Source: DASTCZ01 sp035308165 (GTDB lineage: Bacteria > Acidobacteriota > Terriglobia > Acidiferrales > UBA7541). Taken from it: a DNA stretch of 64,000 nucleotides. The stretch spans positions 4,706 to 68,705 of the forward strand of contig DATGHC010000060.1 of the NCBI GenBank assembly GCA_035308165.1. The letters run 5' to 3'. A model generated the notes under the pieces. That model searched no databases, was not told the DNA's origin, and worked only from the letters and a program-made list of their open reading frames with translations. Numbering within the stretch: position 1 is the first letter of the stretch; each line of letters opens with the position of its first letter. A program made the translations under genes and the position numbers. Below, in pieces: positions 1 to 8,894 of this stretch.

Positions 1-69
1 GCGGAGGGCGTAAATGCATTCGGCCGTGAATCTTCAATAGTCGAGAAAAAGCAGCGAATTAGCAGTTAG
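1..69 (+). CDS. Possible 3' end of an upstream gene (partial)
   Basis: Frame 1 is open from the window edge to a TAG at 67-69 and encodes about 22 residues, ending in a polar tail. It could be the C terminus of a gene that starts outside the window. It is too short to identify, and an open frame of this length occurs by chance. No hairpin terminator is seen between it and the M23 peptidase gene that follows. Confidence 0.25.
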   Translation, partial: AEGVNAFGRESSIVEKKQRISS

Positions 70-122
70 TGTGAAGTACCAGAAATTCTCCCAAGGGTTG
101 GTGGAGGACGGCGTATAGTCAA

Positions 123-1136
123 ATGCTGAAAATGCGATGCGAGATGCCAGATCGAATGTTTCGCGGAAGGCCGTGCCAAATTTGCGCGATGGTGTGTTGT
201 GTGATTCTGTATTTGGGGGGGAACGGGATTTTCGCGCAAGGTAAGGGGAGTGGTGCGCGGAAATCCATCGTGCCTGCGTGGATGGAACGCGATTGCGGTC
301 AGGGGGTCCGCTTACGATTGAGCGCGGCTGAAGCGAAGCAGGGAAGTCTCGTGCTGGTAGAGGTATCGAGCGCGGACGCACTGAGTCAAGTAAAAGGCGA
401 GTGGGATGGCAACGCGATTCCTGTTTGGCGTGAACCAGCCAAGGAAAAGCATCTACGCGATGAGTGGCGAGGAATGCTGGGGATTGATTTGGAGCATGAG
501 TTGGGAAAGTACGATTTCTCGATCAGCGTGAAACGGGGCGAGGGCGCAGCCTCGAGTTGTACCGCGAGTGTGACAGTGAAAGATGGACGATTTGCCACGG
601 AGAAATTGAACGTGGCTCCCCAATTTGTAGAACCGAACCCGGAACAGTTGGCGCGGGCGCAGGAGGAATCGAAGAGGCTGCACGAAATTTATGCGACGGT
701 GACGCCGGCGATTGCTTGGAAGGGGCAATTCAGGATTCCGCTGACGGGGGCAAAGACCGGAGGTAATTTTGGTAAGAGGAGAGTGCTGAACGGGGAGCCG
801 AGTTCGCCTCATAGTGGAGTGGATTTTCCCGCGCCCACTGGGACACCGGTGCATACTGCGCAACGGGGGCGAGTGGTGCTGGCGGAGCCGCTTTATTTTT
901 CCGGGAACACAGTGGTTGTGGATCATGGACAGGGGATTTATACGTTTTACGGGCATTTGAGTGCGATCGGGGTGAAGGCGGGAGACTCTGTGGAAGCCGG
1001 CGCGGTGCTGGGAAAAGTGGGGGCGACTGGGCGGGTGACGGGGCCGCATCTGCATTGGGGACTTGAAGTGAACCGGGCGCGTGTGAATGCGCTGGGCATT
1101 GTGAAACTTTCATTGCACCCGCCGGAAGCAAATTAA
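123..1136 (+). CDS. Exported M23-family (LytM/NlpD-type) metallopeptidase
   Basis: The protein has 337 residues and an N-terminal hydrophobic segment (about residues 19-37) ending in an AQG-like cleavage site, so it is probably exported and acts on peptidoglycan in the periplasm. The C-terminal third is an M23 endopeptidase fold: the zinc ligands are visible as H230 and D234 (HxxxD in PHSGVD) and H309/H311 in the GPHLHW motif, with H278 in the YGHLS loop. Residues 60-155 look like an Ig-like beta-rich N-terminal domain, as in other M23 proteins of this type. M23 enzymes cut peptide cross-links of the cell wall, and the complete metal motif argues for an active enzyme rather than a degenerate activator. 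The start is uncertain, because ATG codons at 123, 132 and 144 are all in frame. The S9 peptidase gene follows 77 bases after the stop. Confidence 0.88.
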   Translation: MLKMRCEMPDRMFRGRPCQICAMVCCVILYLGGNGIFAQGKGSGARKSIVPAWMERDCGQGVRLRLSAAEAKQGSLVLVEVSSADALSQVKGEWDGNAIPVWREPAKEKHLRDEWRGMLGIDLEHELGKYDFSISVKRGEGAASSCTASVTVKDGRFATEKLNVAPQFVEPNPEQLARAQEESKRLHEIYATVTPAIAWKGQFRIPLTGAKTGGNFGKRRVLNGEPSSPHSGVDFPAPTGTPVHTAQRGRVVLAEPLYFSGNTVVVDHGQGIYTFYGHLSAIGVKAGDSVEAGAVLGKVGATGRVTGPHLHWGLEVNRARVNALGIVKLSLHPPEAN

Positions 1137-1213
1137 TCGCAGGGACAGGATGCATGAGTATCGGCGTGAGAAATATGCAATACTCTGGCGCGAATAAATT
1201 CATGGAGGTAACG

Positions 1214-3634
1214 ATGCGGAGTGCCGAGTGGAGATTGACATTGAATAACGCGAAGGTGGCGGTGATTGCGTTAGTGTGCCTGATGGGTGCGGCGAGCGGA
1301 TATGCCCAAGGGCGCGGAGGAGATGCGCCGCGGGCACTGACAGACGCGGATTACCAACGCGCGGAAAAATTCATGGGGTACAACACCACTCCGCTGGTGC
1401 TGCATATCGCGCCGCGGCCAAACTGGCTGCCGGATGACAGACTGTGGTATCGCGTGGCCACCGAGGAGGGAAGCGAGTTCGTGATGTTTGACGCGGCCAA
1501 GGGAACGCGCGGGGAACCGTTCCAGCAGGCGAAAGTTGCCGCGGCGCTTTCAGCGGCTTCGGGTGCGTCTTACGACGCGCACCATCTGCCGTTCATGACG
1601 TTTGAGTTTTCAGAGGACGGGCAGAGCATTACATTCAGCTCGGATGGCAAGAGGTGGACGTGTGACGTGCAGGGAAACAAATGCACTGAAGCTGCCGGAG
1701 GAGGGGGAAGGCGCGGTGGCGGCGGGGGAGGTGGCGGGCGCGGCGGACGAGGAGAATCAGTGCCATCGCCAGATGGGAAGCGCGCGGTATTTATCCGCGA
1801 TTACAATTTGTGGATGCGGGAAATACCGGGGGGAAAAGAGACACAACTTACGACCGACGGAGTGAAAGATTTCGGATACGCGACGGACAACGCGGGATGG
1901 GTGACGAGCGATCGGCCGATCGTGTTGTGGTCACCAGACTCGAAGAAGATTGCGACGTACCAACAGGATCAGCGCGGCGTGGGGGAGATGTACCTGGTGA
2001 GCACGAAGGTGGGGCATCCGGAATTGAGGGCTTGGAAGTATCCGCTGCCGGGCGATGACGTGATCACCATGATTCAACGCGTGGTGGTTGAAGTGGACGG
2101 GCCCAAGGTGGTGCGATTGCAGATGCCTCCCGACCAGCATCGGTCATCGCTGTGTGACGATATTTCGTGCGCCGGAGGTGGATTCACAGATGTGGATTGG
2201 AGCGCCGACGGGACGCATCTGGCATTTGTGTCCACTTCGCGCGACCACAAGGTGGAAAAGTTTCGCATTGCGGATGCGGGGACAGGCGCGGTTAAAGACG
2301 TGTTTGAGGAAACCACGCCGACTTACTATGAATCCGGGAATGGGATGATCAACTGGAGGTACCTGCCGGCGACGAACGAAGCGATCTGGTTTTCGGAGCG
2401 CGATAACTGGGGACATTTGTATTTGTACGATTTGACGACGGGAAAAGTGAAGAATCAGATTACGAGCGGCGATTGGAATGTGACGGTACTGGCCCGGGTG
2501 GATGAGAAGAAGCGACTGCTTTATTTCGACGGAGTGGGGCACGAGAAGGGGAGCGATCCCTACTTTATTCACGCGTATCGAATCGGGTTCGATGGGAAGG
2601 GACTCACGCTTCTGACGCCTGAAGATGCGAACCATCAAGTGACGCCGTCGCCTTCGGGGAAATATTTGGTGGATGTGTACTCGAAGCCTGATGTGCCTCC
2701 GATTGCGGTGTTGCGGGATGAGGGGGGCAAGCTGGTTGCGACGCTCGAAAAATCGGATATTTCACGTTTGTCGGCCACGGGTTGGAAGCCGCCGATTCCG
2801 TTCACAGTGAAAGGGCGCGACGGCACCACGGATTTGTACGGCCTTATGTTCAAGCCAACGAACTTCGATCCGAACAGGAAATATCCAATCATCAATCACA
2901 TTTATCCCGGGCCGCAGACGGGGAGCGTCGGAGGGCGAAGCTTTTCAGCGGCGCGCGCCGATTGCCAGGCGCTGGCGGAGCTTGGGTTCATCGTGATCGA
3001 GCTAGACGGCATGGGGACTCCCTGGCGATCAAAGAAATTCCACGATATGTATTTTCAGGACCTGGGGGATAACACGCTGCCGGACCAAGTGAAGGGGATG
3101 AAGGAGCTGGCGCAGAAATATCCGTGGATAGACATCGACCGCGTGGGTATTTATGGGCACTCGGGCGGAGGATTTGCGACGGCGGATGCGATGTTCCGCT
3201 ACCCCGATTTTTTCAAGGTAGGGATTTCCGAGTCCGGCAATCACGACAACCGCGAGTACGAAGATGATTGGGGAGAAAAGTGGCAAGGACTGCTGGAAAA
3301 AAAGGGGGACGGAACTACGAATTACGACAGCCAGGCGAATCAGTTGATTGCGAAGAACCTGAAGGGACACTTGCTGCTGGCGCACGGCACCATGGACAAC
3401 AACGTGCCGCCGTATAACACGCTGCTGGTGGTGGATGCGCTGATCAAGGCAAACAAGGACTTCGACTTGCTGATGCTGCCGAACCAAGCGCACGGATACG
3501 GAAGCGAAAGCAATTACATGACGCGGCGGCGATGGGATTATTTTGTGCGCTATTTACTGGGAGCGGAACCGCCGAAAGAATATGAGATGCATCCGCCCGC
3601 GGTGGCGGGTGGACGAGGCGGGGCGGGGAACTAA
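1214..3634 (+). CDS. Exported S9B-family dipeptidyl-peptidase IV-like peptidase
   Basis: The protein has 806 residues from the ATG at 1214, chosen because a GGAGG lies 5 bases upstream and the protein then opens with a signal peptide ending in GYAQ. An earlier in-frame start at 1154 lacks this. The first two thirds form the DPP-IV N-terminal beta-propeller, and the last third is the alpha/beta-hydrolase domain. The catalytic Ser is residue 650 in GHSGGG, Asp 728 lies in TMDNNVPP and His 760 in QAHGYG. The family removes N-terminal dipeptides, usually X-Pro, from peptides in the periplasm or outside the cell. A very glycine/arginine-rich linker (encoded at about 1698-1760) interrupts the propeller and is probably a disordered loop. 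Its position after the M23 peptidase suggests co-transcription in peptide scavenging, though the 77-base gap leaves this open. Confidence 0.9.
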   Translation: MRSAEWRLTLNNAKVAVIALVCLMGAASGYAQGRGGDAPRALTDADYQRAEKFMGYNTTPLVLHIAPRPNWLPDDRLWYRVATEEGSEFVMFDAAKGTRGEPFQQAKVAAALSAASGASYDAHHLPFMTFEFSEDGQSITFSSDGKRWTCDVQGNKCTEAAGGGGRRGGGGGGGGRGGRGESVPSPDGKRAVFIRDYNLWMREIPGGKETQLTTDGVKDFGYATDNAGWVTSDRPIVLWSPDSKKIATYQQDQRGVGEMYLVSTKVGHPELRAWKYPLPGDDVITMIQRVVVEVDGPKVVRLQMPPDQHRSSLCDDISCAGGGFTDVDWSADGTHLAFVSTSRDHKVEKFRIADAGTGAVKDVFEETTPTYYESGNGMINWRYLPATNEAIWFSERDNWGHLYLYDLTTGKVKNQITSGDWNVTVLARVDEKKRLLYFDGVGHEKGSDPYFIHAYRIGFDGKGLTLLTPEDANHQVTPSPSGKYLVDVYSKPDVPPIAVLRDEGGKLVATLEKSDISRLSATGWKPPIPFTVKGRDGTTDLYGLMFKPTNFDPNRKYPIINHIYPGPQTGSVGGRSFSAARADCQALAELGFIVIELDGMGTPWRSKKFHDMYFQDLGDNTLPDQVKGMKELAQKYPWIDIDRVGIYGHSGGGFATADAMFRYPDFFKVGISESGNHDNREYEDDWGEKWQGLLEKKGDGTTNYDSQANQLIAKNLKGHLLLAHGTMDNNVPPYNTLLVVDALIKANKDFDLLMLPNQAHGYGSESNYMTRRRWDYFVRYLLGAEPPKEYEMHPPAVAGGRGGAGN

Positions 3635-3659
3635 TAATCAGGGAAGAAATGAATGGCGG

Positions 3660-4031
3660 CTATTTGCGAGACTTGCGCCTGGGCGTTGCCACGGAAGATT
3701 CCAGTTCATCCAGAATGGCCTTCTGGTCTTCGAGTGAAATGCCGATGAACTCGACGCCGATGCCCACTCCGTTGAGGCAATAGCGGACCTCGCAGCGAAC
3801 ATTGATCGGATAGTTGGATTTGGCCAGGCGAAAAGCGATCTTCAGTATGGCGCCTTCCGGCAAAATGGCGGGCGTGTTGATAAACATGCCTGTGGGGCTG
3901 ATGTCCGGTGGATGGACGGGCACAAATTCAGTGCGGCCCTCATACACAAGAGAGAGGTCTTTCAGGTTAGAAAAGCGCGACCACCCGCGCTCGGTCTGAG
4001 TTGTGGGCGCTTTCCTGCTAAGTGTGCTCAC
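3660..4031 (-). CDS. PilZ-domain protein (short)
   Basis: The protein has 123 residues and is essentially a single PilZ domain. The two cyclic-di-GMP contact motifs are present: RGWSR near residues 15-19 (RxxxR) and DISPTG near residues 43-48 (DxSxxG). PilZ domains bind cyclic di-GMP and pass the signal to a partner protein. The gene overlaps the 3' end of the upstream ATPase gene by 4 bases, with its ATG at 4031 and the ATPase stop at 4028. The two are thus translationally coupled, and a functional link with that ATPase is likely. The C terminus is basic (RRKSRK). No other domain is visible, so it probably acts as a small adaptor. Confidence 0.82.
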   Translation of the reverse strand: MSTLSRKAPTTQTERGWSRFSNLKDLSLVYEGRTEFVPVHPPDISPTGMFINTPAILPEGAILKIAFRLAKSNYPINVRCEVRYCLNGVGIGVEFIGISLEDQKAILDELESSVATPRRKSRK

Positions 4032-5911
4032 TGTTTGAGGGTCCTTTCGAGATCTGCCCGAGATGCGCGAACCCCACGACGACTAACGGTTACTTCACGC
4101 TCAGTCCCGCAGTGGGGACAATATCTGAAAGTTGGAGACGATTTCCGGCCACACTCTGAACATTCCGCAAAACTGTCGCCATGGATGGGGACGACGCGGG
4201 CGATTTCTTCGATGGAAGTTTTGCCAGTAAGGATCTTATTCACACCATCTTCGTGCATAAGCCTCATGCCCGTGCTTCGCATGTGGGCTCGAATCTCTTC
4301 GTTACTGACGCCTGAACGGATCGATTCCCTGACCTCGTCATCGAAGACCAGGAATTCATAAATGCCGACGCGTCCCCGGTAACCGGTCTGGTCGCAATCC
4401 TCGCAACCTACAGGAATGTGAACATGACTGACTGGTTCCATGTGGCCCAGGGCCACCAGGCGGTCGGCGATTTCAGGAGGCGTCTTGACGAGATCGTTGC
4501 AAGTGCAAAGCTTGCGGACAAGACGCTGGGCGATAATCCCAGTCATGGATGCCGCGATCATGAATGGCGGGATACCCAAGTCCACCAGCCGAGTGATGGC
4601 GGAGACGCTGTCATTGGTGTGCAGAGTGGAAAGGAGCATGTGGCCGGTTTGCGCGGCCTTCATGGAGATTTCAGCGGTTTCCCGGTCGCGAATTTCACCG
4701 ACCATGATGACATTGGGATCCTGGCGGAGAATTGAGCGCAAGCAACTGGCGAAGGTAAGCCCGGCCTTGTTATTCACGTGGACCTGGTTTATGCCTGCGA
4801 GAACGTATTCAACAGGGTCTTCTACGGAGACGATATTAATGCTCGGTTTGCGCAGGAAATTGAGGCTGGCATATAAGGATGTGCTCTTGCCCGATCCGGT
4901 GGGGCCCGTAACCAAGACCATGCCCTGAGGCTGTGAAAGGACCTCGCAGAGAGCACGTTCCACATCTGCAGGCAAGCCAAGCCCTGCAAAGCTGCGAATC
5001 GCATCGGCAGAGTCGAGGAGGCGGATGACTACTTTTTCGCCATATTGAGTGGGGAGCGTGGATACCCGCATGTCCAGCTGCTTGCCACCCATACGAACCA
5101 GGAAGCGACCATCCTGCGGGCTGCGCCGGTCCGCAATGTCCATATCCGCGAGGATCTTGATGCGGGAGACAAAAGAGTGGTGCAGATGACTAGGGACACG
5201 GATGAGATCCCGGAGGACTCCATCCACGCGGATTCGGACGATGACATCCGCCAACTGGGGTTCAATATGAATATCACTGGCCTTTTTTTCGCTGGCGAGA
5301 GTGATTACTTCCGAGACGAGACGGACGGCGGGCGAATGCCTTCGCGCCAGTTCCGCTTGCGCTTCCTCAATGGCATCGCGATTCGCCTGGCGCGAACTAG
5401 TGGAGACAAATTCCATTTGCGGTCCCGAGGCGGGATCGGACGGATCGACAACACCAGTCGAGCCATCCGAGACGTAATGCTTCTCGATGGCCGCAAGGAT
5501 GTCATTCCGAAAACCGATGCGGGGAGAGAGGTTTATTCCGGCATTGAAGCAGACCTCGTCGTAGAGGGCGACGTTTTGCGGTTCGGCCATCACCACCACG
5601 AGCTTGGTGCCTTCTTTCTCCACCGGAAAAACGCAACAACGAAGAGCCAGGTGCCTGGGAATCAGGGCCAATACTTCGGGAGTAGGTGAGAGGGTGGTGC
5701 AATCGACGTACGGGATGCGAGTGACTTCCTCTAGAGCCGACGCCAAATCCGATTTCAGGACGAGCTCGCGCTCCAACATCAGCTCGCCGAGGCGGATGAC
5801 TTTTCCCTGTTGGTCGGCAATGGCTTGGGCAAGGCCGCTGGCCGAAATGTGACCCCGCTCCTGCAGGACCTCCCCAAGTTTTTTTCTTTTCACGGGATCC
5901 TTTTCTTCCAA
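4028..5911 (-). CDS. GspE/PilB-type secretion or pilus ATPase with MshEN-like N terminus and C-terminal zinc ribbon
   Basis: The protein has 627 residues. Residues 10-70 match the MshEN pattern, with two LGExL...L..A repeats (KLGEVL at 11-16, RLGELM at 40-45, ending in IPYVD). In MshE this domain binds cyclic di-GMP. The ATPase core follows: Walker A GPTGSGKS at 336-343, the Asp/His-box region GEIRDRETAE at 405-414 and the DEDP-like SVEDPVEY at 362-369. Cysteines 469/471/503/506 form the zinc tetracysteine typical of GspE/PilB. An additional CxxC...CxxC ribbon at 584-601 is not standard for the family. Such ATPases drive assembly of type IV pili or type II secretion pseudopili from the cytoplasm. 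No other pilus or secretion gene is nearby, so the machine it serves is unknown. The PilZ neighbours on both sides point to cyclic-di-GMP control. Confidence 0.88.
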   Translation of the reverse strand: MEEKDPVKRKKLGEVLQERGHISASGLAQAIADQQGKVIRLGELMLERELVLKSDLASALEEVTRIPYVDCTTLSPTPEVLALIPRHLALRCCVFPVEKEGTKLVVVMAEPQNVALYDEVCFNAGINLSPRIGFRNDILAAIEKHYVSDGSTGVVDPSDPASGPQMEFVSTSSRQANRDAIEEAQAELARRHSPAVRLVSEVITLASEKKASDIHIEPQLADVIVRIRVDGVLRDLIRVPSHLHHSFVSRIKILADMDIADRRSPQDGRFLVRMGGKQLDMRVSTLPTQYGEKVVIRLLDSADAIRSFAGLGLPADVERALCEVLSQPQGMVLVTGPTGSGKSTSLYASLNFLRKPSINIVSVEDPVEYVLAGINQVHVNNKAGLTFASCLRSILRQDPNVIMVGEIRDRETAEISMKAAQTGHMLLSTLHTNDSVSAITRLVDLGIPPFMIAASMTGIIAQRLVRKLCTCNDLVKTPPEIADRLVALGHMEPVSHVHIPVGCEDCDQTGYRGRVGIYEFLVFDDEVRESIRSGVSNEEIRAHMRSTGMRLMHEDGVNKILTGKTSIEEIARVVPIHGDSFAECSECGRKSSPTFRYCPHCGTEREVTVSRRGVRASRADLERTLKQ

Positions 5912-5920
5912 ATCACGAAA

Positions 5921-6448
5921 TCATTCTTGATGAAGCTCACTCAAGAGATCGGAACCCTCTTCGCGCGTCAACACACCCTTGCGAACCAGGAGAGAGATCA
6001 GGCGGCCTAATATGAGACGTTCGGCACGAGGCAGACTCTGCATGGAAAGATCGACATCGGAATGGTCGAGGCCCTGGGCGCTTGCGCCTTTAATTTCCGA
6101 GATCCAGTGATCGATAACGGACTCCATTTCGGGGGGCAGGTCGGTGAAATTCACGCCCATGCCCATACCCGGAAGCGAGTAAGTGACAACCCCGAAAGCG
6201 TCCAGCTGAACCTCGGAATGTAGGATTGAGATTCTGATCCTGGCTCCGACCGGATATACGCTGATGGCGTCCACGTAACAGCCATGTAGGCTGATGTCGG
6301 CGACGCGGGCTGTACGAGGCTGCTTCGTGCCCAGGTCGACGAGTTCGGCTATGGCGGAAAGAGAGACGCGCTCAGAGACACGGCGGTCCGCGACATTAGA
6401 GGCCTTCTTGGCCACAGACGTAGGGTCACGTGAGAGAGGGTCACTCAT
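5921..6448 (-). CDS. PilZ-domain protein with C-terminal helical tail
   Basis: The protein has about 175 residues from the ATG at 6448. An in-frame GTG at 6463 is an alternative, and neither has an ideally spaced ribosome binding site. The PilZ motifs are RVSER (RxxxR) and DISLHG (DxSxxG), followed by the usual beta-barrel strands. After the domain there is a linker, then a helical tail of about 35 residues carrying LVRKGVLTREEGSDLL. A related tail occurs in the next PilZ protein upstream (6665-7207), so the two share more than the PilZ domain. The gene lies 9 bases upstream of the start of the PilB-type ATPase gene, which strongly suggests one operon. Confidence 0.82.
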   Translation of the reverse strand: MSDPLSRDPTSVAKKASNVADRRVSERVSLSAIAELVDLGTKQPRTARVADISLHGCYVDAISVYPVGARIRISILHSEVQLDAFGVVTYSLPGMGMGVNFTDLPPEMESVIDHWISEIKGASAQGLDHSDVDLSMQSLPRAERLILGRLISLLVRKGVLTREEGSDLLSELHQE

Positions 6449-6664
6449 GACCGGACACAACACTCCTCGAGAGGGAATTGTCCGAGCGGTTTTTAGGCCG
6501 GGGACAGACCTATCTATTCTGTTTGGCCGTTTTCAGGCCAGCAATAGGAATTGAGTTTTAGTGTGCCGCAAAGCAAACAGGGGCCGCAGTTATTAAGTGC
6601 ACGAGGCCATAGAGGACCAACCTGGATGGGCCGAAGTCGCAGCCCGAACTGTAGAAATGTCCGA

Positions 6665-7207
6665 TTAATCGAAGGTTTGTCTCATAATCTTGACAACTTC
6701 AGACTTGGAGAGGATGCCTTTCCGTTCCAGTAATTGGACCAGGTCAGCAAACTGCTCGTCAGGCTCGGAGATGACAGATTTGGGCTGTGCAGGCTTTGCA
6801 GCTGGAATTGGTGAGTCGAATGGATCCACGGAGGATTCAAATGATGACATCCAACGTTCCAAAATCGCGAGGCCTTCGGGTGTCACGTCGATGAAGGCTA
6901 TACCCATGCCCAGCCCTATCTGGCGGTAAGCGACTTTTCCCTTGCCATCGAAGATCTCGCCACCCTTTTCCAGGCGGAGTCGTACAAGTGTGCCGGCTTG
7001 GAACGGATTCAGCGTGTCAATGTAACAGCCATTCAAGGCAAGGTCGCAACAGCGAGCGCGAACGCGGGCGCCGGAGCTGACCTCAACGACCTGCGCAGCA
7101 GCTATAACAGGTTTTCGGGAGGAGGTACGCCGGTCGGCGACCTCCGCGTTGGCCTTGCTGGAAGTTTCCCAAGATTTGAGTCTGTCTTTGAAGGACCGTT
7201 CTTTCAT
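6665..7207 (-). CDS. PilZ-domain protein with altered DxAxxG motif
   Basis: The protein has 180 residues from the ATG at 7207, chosen because GGAG stands 8 bases upstream. A longer frame to 7279 has no such signal. The N-terminal RTSSR fits RxxxR, but the second cyclic-di-GMP motif reads DLALNG, with Ala in place of the usual Ser, so ligand binding may be weaker or lost. The C-terminal tail LLERKGILSKSEVVKIM resembles the tail of the neighbouring PilZ protein at 5921-6448. The gap to that neighbour is about 215 bases, so it may have its own promoter, although all genes run the same way. Confidence 0.78.
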   Translation of the reverse strand: MKERSFKDRLKSWETSSKANAEVADRRTSSRKPVIAAAQVVEVSSGARVRARCCDLALNGCYIDTLNPFQAGTLVRLRLEKGGEIFDGKGKVAYRQIGLGMGIAFIDVTPEGLAILERWMSSFESSVDPFDSPIPAAKPAQPKSVISEPDEQFADLVQLLERKGILSKSEVVKIMRQTFD

Positions 7208-7458
7208 CTGAATTTCTCCAATAAGAATGGGAAGCTCAGAGCTTTGGAGGGAGAGCGACCACCAAAGTGTCTTACCCAAGTAGAGTGCAATTGGATCCTC
7301 TCATTAGTCTGCTACTGACAGGTTTCCGACACAACGGCTATGAGGCGGCGTTTGCGCAAAGCCTCAACAAAGGGGTCGGGGAACAATCAACAGCCGGGGT
7401 GATATCATCCGCCGTGGAAAGATGCGTGGTGAGGGGCTTTTGGGGCTGAGGGACGGAT

Positions 7459-8853
7459 ATGTTGAACAAAGGCAGGGATGTGGAAGGAGCTGGCGCGACA
7501 CGGCCGGGGCTGACGGAGAATGAGCGGTTGAGCGCGGGCAAGGCCCTCCGCGTGAAAGTGCCGCGGACTTCGCACGCGAGATGGCCCGCGGCCAGTGGCC
7601 GACGCGACGGGATTGCGTTGCTGCGCGCGGATGACCGGGGAAGATTGCCGGAGCTGCTGCCTATTCGCTACGGGCGGATGTGCGAATCGCCATTCGCATT
7701 CTATCGCGGCGCGGCGGCGCTGATGGCGAGGGATCTGGCGGAGACACCGGTGACTCATTTGCGTGTGCAGGCGTGCGGCGACTGCCACGTGGCGAACTTC
7801 GGCGGGTTTGGATCGCCCGAGCGGAGACTGGTGTTTGACATCAACGATTTCGATGAGACGCTGCCGGGGCCATGGGAATGGGATGTGAAAAGGCTGGCGG
7901 CGAGCATCGTGCTGGCGGGGCGCGATCGGGGAATGAAGGAGAGACATTGCGGGGACGCGGCGCGGCGCGCGGTGGAATCGTACCGGATGCGCATGCGGGA
8001 ATATGGGGGCATGCGGGCGATTGAGGTGTGGTATTCGCATTTGGGGGCGGCACTGCTGATTGATAAGGCGACCAACGCTGCGGCGAAGGTCCGCTGGAGG
8101 GAAGTGGAAGCGCAGGCGCGGCTGCAAACGGCGGAGCATGTGCTTCCGAAAATAACTTCGATTGTGGGTGGACGGAGGAGGATCAATGACCGGCCGCCGC
8201 TGGTGTATCACCCGCGGCAGACGCAGAAATTCGAGCAGGAGGTCAGGGACATTTTTCACCGCTACCGGCTGACGCTGCCGGAGGAGCGGCGCGTGATTTT
8301 GGACCGGTACAAACTGGTGGATGTGGCGCGGAAGGTGGTGGGAGTGGGGTCGGTGGGGACGCGCTGCGACGCGGCGCTGTTGATGGCGGGCGAGCGCGAT
8401 CCGATTTTCCTGCAAATTAAGGAGGCGCAGTCTTCAGTCCTGGAGAAATATCTGGGCAAGAGCCAATACAGAAATCACGGCGAAAGAGTGGTGACGGGGC
8501 AGAGGATGTTGCAGGCTACGCCTGATGTTTTTCTGGGATGGACGCGGGACGATCACGGACGGGATTACTACATGCGGCAACTGCGGGACATGAAGATGAA
8601 AGTGGAAATCGAGACCATGTCCGCGGGGGATTGGATGGAATATGTGGCCGTATGCGGGTGGACGCTGGCGCGGGCTCACGCGAGGACGGGGGACTCGGCG
8701 CGCATTGCCGGATATATGGGGAAGAGCGAAACATTTGATGAAGCCATTCAGGAATTCGCGGTGGTGTATGCGGATCAGACGGAGCGCGATCATGGCGCGC
8801 TGGTGAAGGCGGTGCGGGCGGGGAAGATCAAGGCAGAGAGAAATTTGAAATGA
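7459..8853 (+). CDS. DUF2252-family protein
   Basis: The protein has 464 residues and covers the whole DUF2252 family length. The characteristic segments are visible: residues about 95-140 contain the ACGDCHVANFGGF and VFDINDFDET blocks, followed by WEWDVKRLAAS. The HxxNFG-like and DxNDFDE segments resemble the catalytic loop of aminoglycoside-phosphotransferase/protein-kinase-like folds, so a kinase-like or nucleotide-binding role has been suspected for the family. No substrate is known to me. The start at ATG 7459 follows a GAGGGACGG-type ribosome binding site. The gene stands alone, divergent from the PilZ cluster and convergent with the exported pair downstream. No signal peptide is present, so it is expected to be cytoplasmic. 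Confidence 0.85.
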   Translation: MLNKGRDVEGAGATRPGLTENERLSAGKALRVKVPRTSHARWPAASGRRDGIALLRADDRGRLPELLPIRYGRMCESPFAFYRGAAALMARDLAETPVTHLRVQACGDCHVANFGGFGSPERRLVFDINDFDETLPGPWEWDVKRLAASIVLAGRDRGMKERHCGDAARRAVESYRMRMREYGGMRAIEVWYSHLGAALLIDKATNAAAKVRWREVEAQARLQTAEHVLPKITSIVGGRRRINDRPPLVYHPRQTQKFEQEVRDIFHRYRLTLPEERRVILDRYKLVDVARKVVGVGSVGTRCDAALLMAGERDPIFLQIKEAQSSVLEKYLGKSQYRNHGERVVTGQRMLQATPDVFLGWTRDDHGRDYYMRQLRDMKMKVEIETMSAGDWMEYVAVCGWTLARAHARTGDSARIAGYMGKSETFDEAIQEFAVVYADQTERDHGALVKAVRAGKIKAERNLK

Positions 8854-8894
8854 TGAGATGCGCGGGCTATGTTGGTGAAAAACGGCCCAAAACT

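Noticed and set aside
7405..8415. 336-codon minus-strand frame, rich in Arg/His/Pro
   Set aside because: Antisense shadow of the DUF2252 gene; no coherent domain.
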